Below are positions 1-9,056 of a DNA stretch of 64,000 nt, one piece after another (the first letter of the stretch is position 1; every line of letters begins with the position of its first letter). Source of the DNA: Saprospirales bacterium. Lineage in GTDB: Bacteria > Bacteroidota > Bacteroidia > Chitinophagales > Saprospiraceae. A program made the position numbers and the translations under genes. The DNA lies in NCBI GenBank assembly GCA_016719895.1, contig JADJYG010000031.1:1-64000 (forward strand), in the 5' to 3' direction. Under the pieces are notes generated by a model, which saw only the letters and a list, made by a program, of their open reading frames with translations, searched no databases and had not been told where the DNA came from.

Positions 1-71
1 CGTTGTTGGCGTCTCGCCAACAACTCACCGGAGGGAGAGGTGTTGTTGGCGGGACGCCAACAACGGCGGAA

Positions 72-331
72 AGTTTTCAGCATGCGCCAGGCTTCGGAAA
101 TTTTTCGTGCGTGTTTAGCGCGGTTTGCGCATTCGTAGAGTATTTCCCGCAGATTTCACAGAAAAAATCTGCAGATCACCGCAGAATCACCGCAGAATCA
201 CCGCAGAATCACCCTTGCAGGTCTGCGAAAATCAGCGTCCTTTTCTGCGGAAATCTGCAGGAAATACTCTACGGCTGGCTACCACTACGCTAATTGTTAA
301 AATTTCCGAAGCCTGGATCATGCTGAAAACT
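72..331. repeat. Palindromic element, single-unit relative of the 54-kb array
   Basis: Outer inverted arms lie at 72-104 and 299-331, with only a few mismatches. Inner arms lie at 134-156 and 251-273 (22 of 23 match). The core carries three tandem copies of atcaccgcaga at 175-207. The same outer and inner arm sequences occur in the tandem array at 53650-54662, so this is a second copy of that family with a single core unit. Short ORFs through it are products of the repeat, not genes. Confidence 0.8.
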
Positions 332-347
332 TGCCGAAACGAGGTAT

Positions 348-365
348 AGCATGTTGGGGATTTTC
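348..365. repeat. 18-nt dispersed motif, copy 1
   Basis: agcatgttggggattttc occurs here and, exactly, as the left arm of the inverted repeat at 26276-26434, whose right arm is its reverse complement. Three perfect copies in 64 kb of an 18-mer is not expected by chance, so it marks a dispersed repeat family. Here it lies just outside the right arm of the palindromic element. Confidence 0.6.
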
Positions 366-581
366 CTTGCCGTTGTTGGCGTCTCGCCAACAACTCACCG
401 GAGGGAGAAAGAAACGGAATTTTGGACGAGGATTTACAGGGTCCTCCTTCGGAGGCTCCCGATTACCCAAACCTTGATCTGAAAAAGTATCACCTGACCT
501 CGGAGAGGTCAAATGTTGTTTTCTCATTCCCCGGATTGCATCCGGGGCTATTCATGTTCAACCGCTTCGCGGTTAAAAAAT

Positions 582-681
582 ATGCGCAGCCGACGCTCGG
601 CAGTAGAGAGGTCGAACGTTTGTTTTTGGCACCCGATTTAGGTCAGTTCGACCTCTCTACCGCCGAGCGTCGGCTACGCAT
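582..681. repeat. 36-bp inverted repeat
   Basis: Arms 582-617 and 646-681 are complementary at 34 of 36 positions around a 28-nt loop. Smaller hairpins precede it (for example ccccgga / tccgggg near 520-546 and aaccgc / gcggtt near 560-574). The stretch 409-1048 contains only such hairpins and no ORF with believable protein character. Confidence 0.75.
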
Positions 682-718
682 AACCCGCCACCCCAAGCTG
701 CACTCCCTTTTCTCCCCC

Positions 719-809
719 GCTTGTCATTCCGCAGGAACCTGCCCGCTCTACGCGTGCATCTCGTGTTTATCCCTCGTAGAGTGAACAGGTTCTTTCAGAA
801 TGACAAGCG
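719..809. repeat. Inverted repeat, about 35 bp arms
   Basis: The arm at 719-752 (starting cgcttgtcatt) pairs with 775-809 (ending aatgacaagcg) with a few mismatches around a 22-nt loop. The pairing continues weakly outward into a C-rich left flank and a G-rich right flank. It is a second independent long hairpin within 100 bp of the previous one. Confidence 0.65.
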
Positions 810-1048
810 CGAGAAAAAGGGGGGTAGGGAAGATTCCAGATTTATGCACAGCACACGCTCGGCAGTACCGAGGTCGTGCGAGGATGTCGGGACATTTATT
901 CTACCAATATTTGACCGCTCCGAGGCCAGTACGATTCGCGCTTTAGCATTGAATTTCAATATTATATGGTTGATAATCTTTTTCATCAACTTGTGGGTAA
1001 CCGGGAGTTCGGAGGGGGGGGTAGGATGGACGGGATTTTGGGAGGGGT

Positions 1049-1164
1049 GGACAGGATTAGCAGGATTTACAAGATTTTTTTATGTTTCACCTGCTAAACA
1101 GTTCCCGCACAGAAATAAATTTACGCCATCTTGTCTATCCTGCGAAATCCTGCTCATCCTGTCC
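1049..1164. repeat. aggatt-type inverted repeat ahead of the chitinase
   Basis: 1049-1069 pairs with 1144-1164 (20 of 21). Both arms are built from iterated caggatt / aatcctg words, and the iteration continues to 1080 on the left and starts near 1128 on the right. The right arm ends about 20 bp before the chitinase start codon, so a hairpin would form in the 5' leader if transcription begins upstream of it. Confidence 0.65.
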
Positions 1165-1184
1165 TATTCAAAAAATCCTGTCGT

Positions 1185-2369
1185 ATGCGCACACGCTGTA
1201 CTTTTATCCTGTTCCTTTTCTCTACGCTACTGCTTGCCCAGGGCGGTATCCGGGTCGTCGGTTACCTGCCCACCTACCGCTTCGACAACCTGGCGCAACT
1301 GCGGCTCGACCGCTGCACCCACATCAACATCGCCTTTGCAAACCCCGACCTGCAGGGCAACCTGACCACCGAGGGCTTATCGATCGCCCCCGCAGTAGCC
1401 GCCGCCAAACAGCAGGGCGCCAAAGTGTTCATCTCGCTGGCCGGCGGCTACCTCACCCCCGCCTGGAAAGCCGCTTGGGATACCCTCCTGCAGCCGGCCC
1501 GGCGACCGGCCTTTATCCAAAAAATAGTACAGTACTGCCTGACGCACCAGCTCGACGGCGTGGACGTGGACCTGGAGTGGCAGTACGTGAACAATTACTA
1601 CAGCCCCTTCGTGCTCGAACTGAAACCCGCGCTGGCCGCGTATAACCTGCAACTGACGGCGGCCCTGCCGGGCTCGCACCGCTATCCGCAGGTGAGCAAT
1701 GCCGCACTGGCGGCGTTCGACTGGGTCAACATGATGGTGTACGACCTGCGGGGGCCCTGGGACCCCTCCAACCCCGGCCCGCATTCGCCCTACGACTGGG
1801 CGGTGCAGTGCATCCAGTACTGGAAAAACCAGGGTGTGCCGGCCAATCGCCTGACCCTGGGCGTGCCGTTTTACGGGTATGACTTCGGCGTGAGCCCCGT
1901 GGCGTCGTTTACCTTCCGGAGCATGGTGAACCTCTCCACCGGATATGCCTATGTCGACCAGGTAAACCAGCGGTACTACAACGGTATCCCAACCATCCAG
2001 GCCAAAACCCAGCTGGCGCTCGGCCAGGTATCGGGTATCATGATCTGGGAACTCGGGCAGGACGTGCTCGACCCCGGTCAGGACCAGTATTCGCTGCTGC
2101 GCGCCATCGACGAGGTAGTGCAGTCGATAGTGGCGGTGACGGAGGCGTCTGGGGGTGTTTTGCGCTTGTTTCCCAACCCGGCCGGCGACTGGGTGCAGGC
2201 GTCCGGCGGCGGCGAGCTGACGGTATTCGACCTGAACGGCCGGGCGGTGATGACCGAAACGGTCGCTGGAGACGCGCCGGCGGTCTTATCGCTTCAATCC
2301 TTGCCGGCCGGGGTGTACGTGGTGCAACGCCGGCAGGACGGGCGCGCGTGCAGAGCGGCCGGCTGCTGA
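1185..2369 (+). CDS. Secreted GH18 chitinase-like glycosidase with T9SS tail
   Basis: This is a glycoside hydrolase family 18 enzyme predicted to cleave chitin or related GlcNAc glycans outside the cell. The ATG at 1185 begins a clear signal peptide (MRTRCTFILFLF, about 17 residues); an in-frame ATG at 1131 would place 18 non-secretory residues before it. The family signature DGVDVDLEW lies at residues 124-132, with E131 the expected proton donor. The C-terminal 70 residues (from LRLFPNPAGDW) resemble a type A T9SS sorting domain. The last residues in this frame (RACRAAGC) are atypical: a one-base shift near 2335 would instead end in SGRLLKI at 2377, the usual T9SS ending. Nearby SusCD and GH20 genes fit glycan use. 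Confidence 0.88.
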   Translation: MRTRCTFILFLFSTLLLAQGGIRVVGYLPTYRFDNLAQLRLDRCTHINIAFANPDLQGNLTTEGLSIAPAVAAAKQQGAKVFISLAGGYLTPAWKAAWDTLLQPARRPAFIQKIVQYCLTHQLDGVDVDLEWQYVNNYYSPFVLELKPALAAYNLQLTAALPGSHRYPQVSNAALAAFDWVNMMVYDLRGPWDPSNPGPHSPYDWAVQCIQYWKNQGVPANRLTLGVPFYGYDFGVSPVASFTFRSMVNLSTGYAYVDQVNQRYYNGIPTIQAKTQLALGQVSGIMIWELGQDVLDPGQDQYSLLRAIDEVVQSIVAVTEASGGVLRLFPNPAGDWVQASGGGELTVFDLNGRAVMTETVAGDAPAVLSLQSLPAGVYVVQRRQDGRACRAAGC

Positions 2370-2510
2370 AAATCTGATAAACCGCCTGAAAACCCCTTCC
2401 GGCCGGCATACTCCGAATACGCGCAGCCCGATATGGCGCATCCAACATTTTCTTTTACCACCTTTGCCGACGAAATTTGCTCCTGTTCTGATTTACTACA
2501 ACCACAAGCC

Positions 2511-3062
2511 ATGCTCTCTGTACTCAGCGCCTTTATCCTCAAACTCTGGGGCTGGAAAATCACCGGCCGTTATCCGCACGAAGTGCCTAAACTGGTGCTG
2601 GCTGTGGCGCCGCACACGTCCAACTGGGATTTTCCCGTGGGTGTGCTGGTCAACAGCGCTTGCCGTATCCACGCCAACTATGTCGGCAAGCACACCTTGT
2701 TTCGTTGGCCGTTCGGCATCTTTTTCCGTTGGCTGGGCGGCATCCCGGTCGATCGCACCAGGATAGGAAGCAATTTTGTAAGCGCGACGGTGGAGGCATT
2801 CAAAAGCCAGGAACGGATGCACCTGGTCATCGCCCCCGAAGGCACGCGTAAAAAAGTGCCAAAACTTAAAACCGGGGTTTATCAAATTGCCCGGCAGGCC
2901 GGCGTACCCATTGCATTGTGTACCTTCAACTGGCCTGAAAAGGAAGTTTTTTTCGACCCGAAACTCTTTTATCCGACGGATGACAAGGAAAAAGACATGG
3001 CGTTCATTTGGAATTATTTCAAGGATATTCCAGGGAAAAATCCGGAGCAAGGGGTTGGGTGA
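2511..3062 (+). CDS. PlsC-like lysophospholipid acyltransferase
   Basis: 183 residues of the 1-acylglycerol-3-phosphate acyltransferase superfamily. The catalytic HX4D block is HTSNWD at residues 35-40 and the acceptor-binding PEGTR block is at 109-113, followed by RKK. An N-terminal hydrophobic helix suggests attachment to the inner membrane, where it would transfer an acyl chain to a lysophospholipid or a related acceptor. The protein is shorter than classical PlsC (about 240), matching small Bacteroidota paralogues, so the exact acceptor is uncertain. The ATG at 2511 is preferred over 2433 because homology begins there. It stands alone, convergent with the peptidase gene downstream. Confidence 0.8.
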   Translation: MLSVLSAFILKLWGWKITGRYPHEVPKLVLAVAPHTSNWDFPVGVLVNSACRIHANYVGKHTLFRWPFGIFFRWLGGIPVDRTRIGSNFVSATVEAFKSQERMHLVIAPEGTRKKVPKLKTGVYQIARQAGVPIALCTFNWPEKEVFFDPKLFYPTDDKEKDMAFIWNYFKDIPGKNPEQGVG

Positions 3063-3125
3063 AAACGAAGTACGAATGGAGCCGCAAACCTATCCTGCCG
3101 TCGAAGGCGAACTATTCGTATTTCG

Positions 3126-4781
3126 TTACTTTTCCAGGGCGAGGATGTAAAAATTCTCGTCCACCTGGAAGTGTTTCTTCTTCACGCGTTTGCGCTTCAG
3201 GGTTTGCCACCCGGTGGTGGGGTGGATAAATTCGAATTTCCCTTTTGACAGGGCCACTTTAACCGGCATGTCAAAGTCTTCGACGCAGTCCGCCCAGCGG
3301 TACTCCAGGCCGCCTTTCACAAAGCGGTATTCCAGCACCGGAATGGCGGTGCTGCGCAAATACTGATCGAATATTTTGCCGAGTTTTTTGCCGCTGCGCC
3401 GGCTGATGTACGACTCAATTTCGGCGCCATCGACCGTTCGGTGGTAATAATCGCGGTTCAGGCCGCGCAGGATCGAGCGCCACTGGTCGTCGTCGTCGAT
3501 AATCTGCCGGATGGTGTGCAGCATGTTCCCGCCCTTGGGGTACATATCGCCCGAGCCTTCCGAATTGACGCCGTACACGCCGACTACCGGGGCGCGGTTT
3601 TGGATGCCCGCGCGGGTGCCCCGCACGTAGGCGGCGCCGGCTTCTTTGCCAAAGTGGTATTCTGTATAGAGGCTCTCGCTGTAGTTGGTAAAACCTTCAT
3701 GCACCCACATATCGGCAATGTCGCGGTAGGTGATGTTGTTGGCAAACCACTCGTGGCCCGATTCGTGGATAATGATAAAATCCCATTTGTTGCCCCAACC
3801 AGTGTTCGACAGGTCGCGGCCCAGGTAGCCGTTTTGGTAGCCGTTGCCATAAGTAACCGAGCTCTGGTGCTCCATGCCCAGGTAAGGCACTTCCACCAGT
3901 TTGTAGCCGTCTTCGTAAAACGGATAGGGGCCAAACCAGTGCTCGAAGGCGCGCAGCATGCCTTTGACCTGTTGAAATTGATTTTTGGCCTTTTCCAGGT
4001 TGGCTGGCAGCACGTAGTAGTCCAGCGTAAGCACGCCTTTTTCGCCGTGCAAGGTATCCGCAAAATGCGCATAGTCGGCGATGTTGACGTTGACGCCGTA
4101 GTTATTGATGGGGTTCGACACAAACCACTCAAAGGTACGGGTACCGTCGGCGTTTTCGGTCACGCGCCGCAAGCGACCGTTGGAGACGTCCATAAGCGGC
4201 GCTGGTACCGTGACGGCAATGGCCTGGGAGTCCGGCTCGTCGTACATGTGGTCTTTGCAGGGCCACCAAACGCTGGCGCCGAGGCCCTGGCAGGAGGTGG
4301 CCACAAAATGTTGTCCGGCAGGATCTTTGGACCAACTGAAGCCGCCGTCCCAGGGTGCGCGCCGGGCGGTGCGCGGCTTGCCGGAATACCGGATCGTGAG
4401 TGCCTCCCGGGCGCCGGTTTTTTGCGCTTTTTTCAACTGGATCAGGTAAGCATTCCGGCCGGCCGGCTTGAAGTCCAGCGCCTGGCCATCCTGTTCAGCG
4501 GCTTCGATACGCAGGGGCGGCTGCAGGTCGATCTGCAGGACCTGGGCGGGCTCCACCACGCGATAGTGGATGGTATTGCTACCCGAGATAGTCCTTTCGG
4601 CGGGGTTTACGGCCACGCGCAGGTCGTAGAACGTCAGATCCCACCAGGCGCGTTCGGCCGTGATGCTGCCGCGCAGGGTATCGTCGAGGGTGAAGGCCTG
4701 GGCCTGGTTTTGGCTGTGCAGGAAACCGGGCATTACGAGCGCCAGGAAGGCAAAAAGCAGGGAGCAAAGTTTCATAGACAA
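3126..4781 (-). CDS. M1 family zinc metallopeptidase (aminopeptidase-like)
   Basis: 551 residues with a signal peptide (MSMKLCSLLFAFLALVMPGF). The zinc site is H339-E340-xx-H343 in HESGHEWF, with the third ligand E362 in HEGFTNY, giving the HEXXH-X18-E spacing of clan MA family M1. The exopeptidase loop appears as GMEHQ at 302-306 instead of the common GAMEN. The N-terminal beta domain (about 50-250) is present, but the long helical C-terminal domain of PepN-type enzymes is missing, as in short secreted Bacteroidota M1 proteins. It probably acts in the periplasm or on the surface on peptides. An alternative ATG lies two codons downstream. Divergent from thrB. Confidence 0.88.
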   Translation of the reverse strand: MSMKLCSLLFAFLALVMPGFLHSQNQAQAFTLDDTLRGSITAERAWWDLTFYDLRVAVNPAERTISGSNTIHYRVVEPAQVLQIDLQPPLRIEAAEQDGQALDFKPAGRNAYLIQLKKAQKTGAREALTIRYSGKPRTARRAPWDGGFSWSKDPAGQHFVATSCQGLGASVWWPCKDHMYDEPDSQAIAVTVPAPLMDVSNGRLRRVTENADGTRTFEWFVSNPINNYGVNVNIADYAHFADTLHGEKGVLTLDYYVLPANLEKAKNQFQQVKGMLRAFEHWFGPYPFYEDGYKLVEVPYLGMEHQSSVTYGNGYQNGYLGRDLSNTGWGNKWDFIIIHESGHEWFANNITYRDIADMWVHEGFTNYSESLYTEYHFGKEAGAAYVRGTRAGIQNRAPVVGVYGVNSEGSGDMYPKGGNMLHTIRQIIDDDDQWRSILRGLNRDYYHRTVDGAEIESYISRRSGKKLGKIFDQYLRSTAIPVLEYRFVKGGLEYRWADCVEDFDMPVKVALSKGKFEFIHPTTGWQTLKRKRVKKKHFQVDENFYILALEK

Positions 4782-4847
4782 GCAGGAATATTGGTGACGG
4801 TAGAGGCGCGTTCAGGGCAGAAGGCGCAAATATCGCCAAAGGGCGCT

Positions 4848-4855
4848 TACCTTTG
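4848..4855 (+). promoter_or_regulatory. Bacteroidota -7 element ahead of thrB
   Basis: taccTTTG matches the TAnnTTTG -7 consensus known in Bacteroidota and lies 33 bp before the thrB start codon. A -33 TTG could not be assigned with confidence. Confidence 0.5.
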
Positions 4856-4887
4856 CCCGCCAGTTCAACGATAAAGTTCAGCACATT

Positions 4888-5814
4888 TTGGGAATCAAAG
4901 CATTTGCCCCGGCCTCGATCGGCAATATTGGCGTGGGGTTCGATATTCTGGGCATGGCCATCGAACGGCCCGGCGATGAAGTCATCGCCCGCCCGTCCGG
5001 CAAACCTGGACTGCGCATCGCCCGGATCACCGGTCATGGCGGAAAATTGCCCTACGAAGTGGAAAAAAACACCGCCGGCATGGCAGCCCTGTGCCTGCTC
5101 GAACACCTGGGCGAAACCGGGCGGGGTATTGAGTTGGAAATTCACAAAAAAATGCCCCTGGGCAGCGGCCTGGGCAGCAGTGCCGCCAGTGCGGCCGCAG
5201 CTGTTTTGGCGGTCAGTGAACTGTTGCGCACCGGCCTGAGCAAGCGCGATTTGCTCCCCTTTGCCTGCGCGGGCGAACAGGTGGCTTCGGGGAGTTTTCA
5301 TGCCGATAATGTGGCGCCTTCGCTGCTGGGCGGCATTATCCTGATCCGCGACAACGAAACCCTCGACGTCCACCGCCTGCACGCGCCGCGCGGATTGTAC
5401 GCCGCCGTGGTATACCCACACCTGGAAGTGCTGACGAAAACCGCCCGGGCAATCCTGAAGCCCGATGTGCCGTTGGCCGATTTTGTGCGCCAAAGCGCCA
5501 ATGTCGCCGGCTTTGTCGCCGGCTGCTTCAACGGCGACGTCGGCCTCATCGGGCGCAGCTTGCGCGACGTGGTCATCGAGCCGCAGCGCGCCGGCCTCAT
5601 CACCGGGTTTTACGACGTGAAAGACGCGGCCATGGCCGAAGGCGCCCTGGGCTGCAGTATATCGGGTTCGGGGCCTTCGGTGTTTGCCCTGTGCGCCAAC
5701 AGCCTGACTGCCGAAAACGCGGGGCAAGCCATGCAGCGCGCCTTCGCCCGGCACGGGGTGGAGAGCCAGGTCTTCCTGTCGGCGGTAAATCAGGAAGGGG
5801 CGCAAATCCAGTGA
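4888..5814 (+). CDS. thrB: Homoserine kinase
   Basis: GHMP-family kinase of 308 residues that phosphorylates L-homoserine, the step before threonine synthase. The ATP-binding glycine/serine loop PLGSGLGSSAA is at residues 90-100, the N-terminal substrate motif (FAPASIGNIGVGFD) at 6-19, and the C-terminal GHMP motif SGSGPSVFAL near 255. The start is a TTG at 4888; no ATG gives a full N-terminus and the homology begins immediately after it. In many Bacteroidota thrB is linked to thrA and thrC; here it stands alone between a peptidase and a SusC gene. Confidence 0.92.
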   Translation: MGIKAFAPASIGNIGVGFDILGMAIERPGDEVIARPSGKPGLRIARITGHGGKLPYEVEKNTAGMAALCLLEHLGETGRGIELEIHKKMPLGSGLGSSAASAAAAVLAVSELLRTGLSKRDLLPFACAGEQVASGSFHADNVAPSLLGGIILIRDNETLDVHRLHAPRGLYAAVVYPHLEVLTKTARAILKPDVPLADFVRQSANVAGFVAGCFNGDVGLIGRSLRDVVIEPQRAGLITGFYDVKDAAMAEGALGCSISGSGPSVFALCANSLTAENAGQAMQRAFARHGVESQVFLSAVNQEGAQIQ

Positions 5815-5947
5815 CGGTGGATGGCCCTGTTGACCGATATGTGGTGAAACCTTTCCAAACCGGCCTTTATATTTTATATTAGCTTTCGCTCTGCTGTTTT
5901 GGCGGAGAGAAATTAATCGATATTTTTAACCAAATCAAATTTCTAGT

Positions 5948-8900
5948 ATGAAGCCAACACTTTTTACACTCCTTCTGGTATGTTTTGCTGTCGCCGCGGC
6001 ATGGGCACAGCGAACAGTAAGCGGCCGGGTGACCGAGGCAGCATCCGGTGAACCGCTTGTAGGTGCGACCCTGACCATCCAGGGCACCAGCCTTGGCACC
6101 TCTACGGACATAGACGGCCGGTATTCGCTGCGCATCAGCAAAGACGCCGATGTGCTGCTTGTCCGGTACACGGGGTATCGCGGCCAGGAAATCACGGTCG
6201 GCAACCGCAGCAGCATCGATATCGCGCTGGAGCAAGACGCCGAGCTGATCGAAGAGGTGGTCGTCATCGGGTACGGCAAACAGATCAAATCTACCCTCAC
6301 CGGCAACATCGCCAAAGTGGGCGGCGACGCCCTGAAATCCATGCCGGTGGTGTCGGTCGAGCAAGCCTTGCAAGGGCAGGCGGCCGGCGTTTTTGTGGAA
6401 AGCGTCAACGGCAAACTCGGCGGCGCCATGCGCGTCCGGGTGCGCGGTATCGGCTCGATCAATGCCGGCACTGAGCCGCTGTACGTGATCGATGGCATTC
6501 CGATTGCCAAAGACGCCCGCAATACTTCCGGTGCGCCGCTCAACCCGCTCGTTGACCTCAATTTCAACGATATCGAATCCATTGAAGTGCTGAAAGACGC
6601 TTCTGCCAAGGCCATATACGGCGCCCGGGGCTCGAACGGCGTGGTGCTGATCACCACCAAATCGGGCCGCAGCGGCCGGTCGCGCATCGAGCTCGACCTG
6701 CAAACCGGCATCAGCCAGCCCACCGGCCGCCGGGAATTTTTGAATTCCGCCGAATTCATCGAACTGTTTACCGAAGCCGCCAACAACTCCGACGACCTGG
6801 AAGGCGTACCCTACGACGATCCGAACTCCTGGACGGATTTTGTCATGCGCCGTTTCGCCCGTTACGACGGTCATACCGACTGGACGCAACGCATCGACCA
6901 TACCGACTGGCAGGAAGAAGCCCTGCGCAACGGCAGCATGCAAAACGCCATGTTGTCGTTTAGCGGCGGCTCCGACCGCATGCGCTACTATGCCAGCGCC
7001 AATCTCGGCCAAAACAAAGGCATCCTGGTGGGCAACGGCCTCGATAAAGCCGGCGGCCGCGTCAACCTCGACTTCGACGCCACCAGCCGCCTGAAAGTAG
7101 GGATCAACCTGAGCTTGTCCCGCACCCTTACCCGCCAGGTGTCGGATGATAATGCCTTCTCCACACCGATGCAGCTGGTAGCCCTGGCGCCCATTACGCC
7201 GATGCGCGACGAAGACGGCGAGCTGTACGACCGCCCGGTAACGACCTATTACAACGGCCTCATCGATGTGGAAGACGGCTACCGGAAGGTATACACCCTG
7301 CGCACCATTGCCAATATTTATGGCGACTATAAGTTCAACGAATATTTCGGCCTGCGCGTCGAAGGCTCCGCCAACCTCTATTCCGTGCGCGACGACGCCT
7401 TTTTCGGCGAGCGTACCGACAACGGCAACGACAGCCGCGGTTTCGGCTTCTCGGCGTTTGCCGGCGCTACCGATTACAATACCAACGCGGTATTGCATTG
7501 GGACCGCGATTTTGACCGCCACGCCCTGGGCTTCGACCTGGGCTCCGAGCTGTTTTCCAGCGAATATACCCGCACCTACGTGGAAGGCGAACAATTCCCC
7601 AGCGACGAATTCAAAACACTGGCCAGCGCCGCTTCCATTACGGCCGGCACCTCCACCATTACCAATTACCGCTTCCTCTCGTACTTCGGCCGCGTGCGCT
7701 ATAATTTCAACCGCAAATACCTGCTCAATGTCAGCGCGCGGATGGACGGATCGTCGCGCTTCGGTAAAGACAACCGCTATGCTTTCTTCCCGGCCGCTTC
7801 TGCCGGCTGGGTGCTGAGCGAAGAAGATTTTTTGAAAAGCAACAAGCTCCTGAGCTTCCTGAAACTGCGCCTCTCCTGGGGTATCAGCGGCAACGCCGAT
7901 ATCGGCAACTTCCAGTCGCTGGGCCTGTATGGCGCCGGCAACTACAACGGCGTCAGCACCCTGGCGCCCGACCAGATCGCCAACCCGGCGCTCACCTGGG
8001 AAAAAAGCGCCGAAACCGACTTCGGCGTCGACTTCGGCCTGTTCAACAACCGCCTGAGCGGCGAATTGGACTACTACATCAAAAGCACGTCTGACCTGCT
8101 GCTCAACGTACCGGTGCCCGGCACTTCGGGCTTCGCCAACCAGTTCCAGAACATCGGCGAGCTGCAAAACAGCGGCGTGGAGATCGTGCTCAATTCGAAC
8201 AACCTGGTCGGCGCCTTTAGCTGGACCACTTCGGTGAACCTGGCATTTAATAAAAACGAAGTAAAATCGCTGGCCAGCGGCCAAACGCTCATCGATGACG
8301 GCAGCTCGCGGTATATGAACGTCGTGAAAACCGGCGAACCCATCGGCGTGTTTTACGGCGCAGAATACGCCGGCGTCGACCCGCAAAACGGCGATGCCAT
8401 CTGGTATGTCAATGACCCGGACGGCGACCCCGCCGCCACCACCAACGACTACGGCGAGGCTAATTTCGTCGAGCTCGGCTCGCCCATGCCCACGGTCATC
8501 GGTGGCCTAAACAACACCTTTTCGTATGGCGGACTGACCCTTAACGTCCGTTTCCAGGGACAAGCCGGCAATAAAATTCACAACGCCGGCGGCGGCTTCA
8601 TGTCGTGCAATGCCTGTTGGTTTGACAACCAAACCCGCGACCAGCTGGACCGCTGGCAGAACCCCGGCGACGTGACCGGGGTGCCGGAGGCCCGCCTGGG
8701 CTACAGCAACGGCGACCAAAGCCGGAGCAGCCGCTACCTGTCGGACGGCGCCTACCTGCGCCTTAAAAATGTGACCTTGTCGTATGATTTTCCGGCGCGT
8801 ATTTTCGGAAAGTCCGGCATTCGCGACCTGCGCCTGTATGTCACCGGCACCAACCTGCTCACGTTTACCAAATACGACGGCTGGGACCCCGAGGTAACGA

Positions 8901-8995
8901 CCGACTTCCTGGCTTCCAACACCGTGTACGGCGTTGATTTTTACGCCGCGCCGCAGCCGAAAACCTACGTAATAGGCCTGCGCGCCGGTTTCTAA
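5948..8995 (+). CDS. SusC/RagA-type TonB-dependent outer-membrane transporter
   Basis: 1015 residues. Signal peptide to about residue 20 (ending AAAWAQ), then a carboxypeptidase-D-regulatory-like domain (about 22-100: VSGRVTEAASGEPLVGATL), a TonB plug (about 110-225) and a 22-strand barrel ending in an aromatic C-terminus (VIGLRAGF). Together with the SusD lipoprotein directly downstream it forms the pedal-bin importer that brings oligosaccharides or peptides across the outer membrane with TonB energy. Substrate cannot be read from the sequence. The neighbouring GH18 and GH20 enzymes suggest chitin- or GlcNAc-containing glycans. 61 bp separate it from SusD. Confidence 0.95.
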   Translation: MKPTLFTLLLVCFAVAAAWAQRTVSGRVTEAASGEPLVGATLTIQGTSLGTSTDIDGRYSLRISKDADVLLVRYTGYRGQEITVGNRSSIDIALEQDAELIEEVVVIGYGKQIKSTLTGNIAKVGGDALKSMPVVSVEQALQGQAAGVFVESVNGKLGGAMRVRVRGIGSINAGTEPLYVIDGIPIAKDARNTSGAPLNPLVDLNFNDIESIEVLKDASAKAIYGARGSNGVVLITTKSGRSGRSRIELDLQTGISQPTGRREFLNSAEFIELFTEAANNSDDLEGVPYDDPNSWTDFVMRRFARYDGHTDWTQRIDHTDWQEEALRNGSMQNAMLSFSGGSDRMRYYASANLGQNKGILVGNGLDKAGGRVNLDFDATSRLKVGINLSLSRTLTRQVSDDNAFSTPMQLVALAPITPMRDEDGELYDRPVTTYYNGLIDVEDGYRKVYTLRTIANIYGDYKFNEYFGLRVEGSANLYSVRDDAFFGERTDNGNDSRGFGFSAFAGATDYNTNAVLHWDRDFDRHALGFDLGSELFSSEYTRTYVEGEQFPSDEFKTLASAASITAGTSTITNYRFLSYFGRVRYNFNRKYLLNVSARMDGSSRFGKDNRYAFFPAASAGWVLSEEDFLKSNKLLSFLKLRLSWGISGNADIGNFQSLGLYGAGNYNGVSTLAPDQIANPALTWEKSAETDFGVDFGLFNNRLSGELDYYIKSTSDLLLNVPVPGTSGFANQFQNIGELQNSGVEIVLNSNNLVGAFSWTTSVNLAFNKNEVKSLASGQTLIDDGSSRYMNVVKTGEPIGVFYGAEYAGVDPQNGDAIWYVNDPDGDPAATTNDYGEANFVELGSPMPTVIGGLNNTFSYGGLTLNVRFQGQAGNKIHNAGGGFMSCNACWFDNQTRDQLDRWQNPGDVTGVPEARLGYSNGDQSRSSRYLSDGAYLRLKNVTLSYDFPARIFGKSGIRDLRLYVTGTNLLTFTKYDGWDPEVTTDFLASNTVYGVDFYAAPQPKTYVIGLRAGF

Positions 8996-9056
8996 GGGCG
9001 CCGGCCCCCGTTTATTCCCGTGTTCACCTTCTTTTACCAACACAAATTGATCATTT

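Larger units (their letters stand above)
1..408. repeat. 38-bp direct repeats flanking a palindromic insert
   Basis: The 38 bases at 1-38 recur exactly at 371-408. Each copy contains a small hairpin (gttgttggc / gccaacaac), and a related hairpin lies at 43-63. Between the two copies sits the palindromic element described separately and an 18-base motif. The arrangement looks like one repeat family interrupted by another, or duplication of the outer repeat on insertion. No coding potential is evident. Confidence 0.7.

Noticed and set aside
175..207. Three 11-bp tandem copies as a possible CRISPR remnant
   Set aside because: No spacers: the copies are directly adjacent, and no cas gene is present.
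3441..4874. 477-codon frame antisense to the M1 peptidase
   Set aside because: The peptidase has an intact HEXXH-X18-E site on the other strand; the antisense frame has no recognisable content.
5879..8386. 835-codon open frame antisense to the SusC gene
   Set aside because: It mirrors the codon bias of the real SusC gene; the SusC protein has all family domains, whereas the antisense product is a low-complexity mix of Ala, Val, Gly and His.
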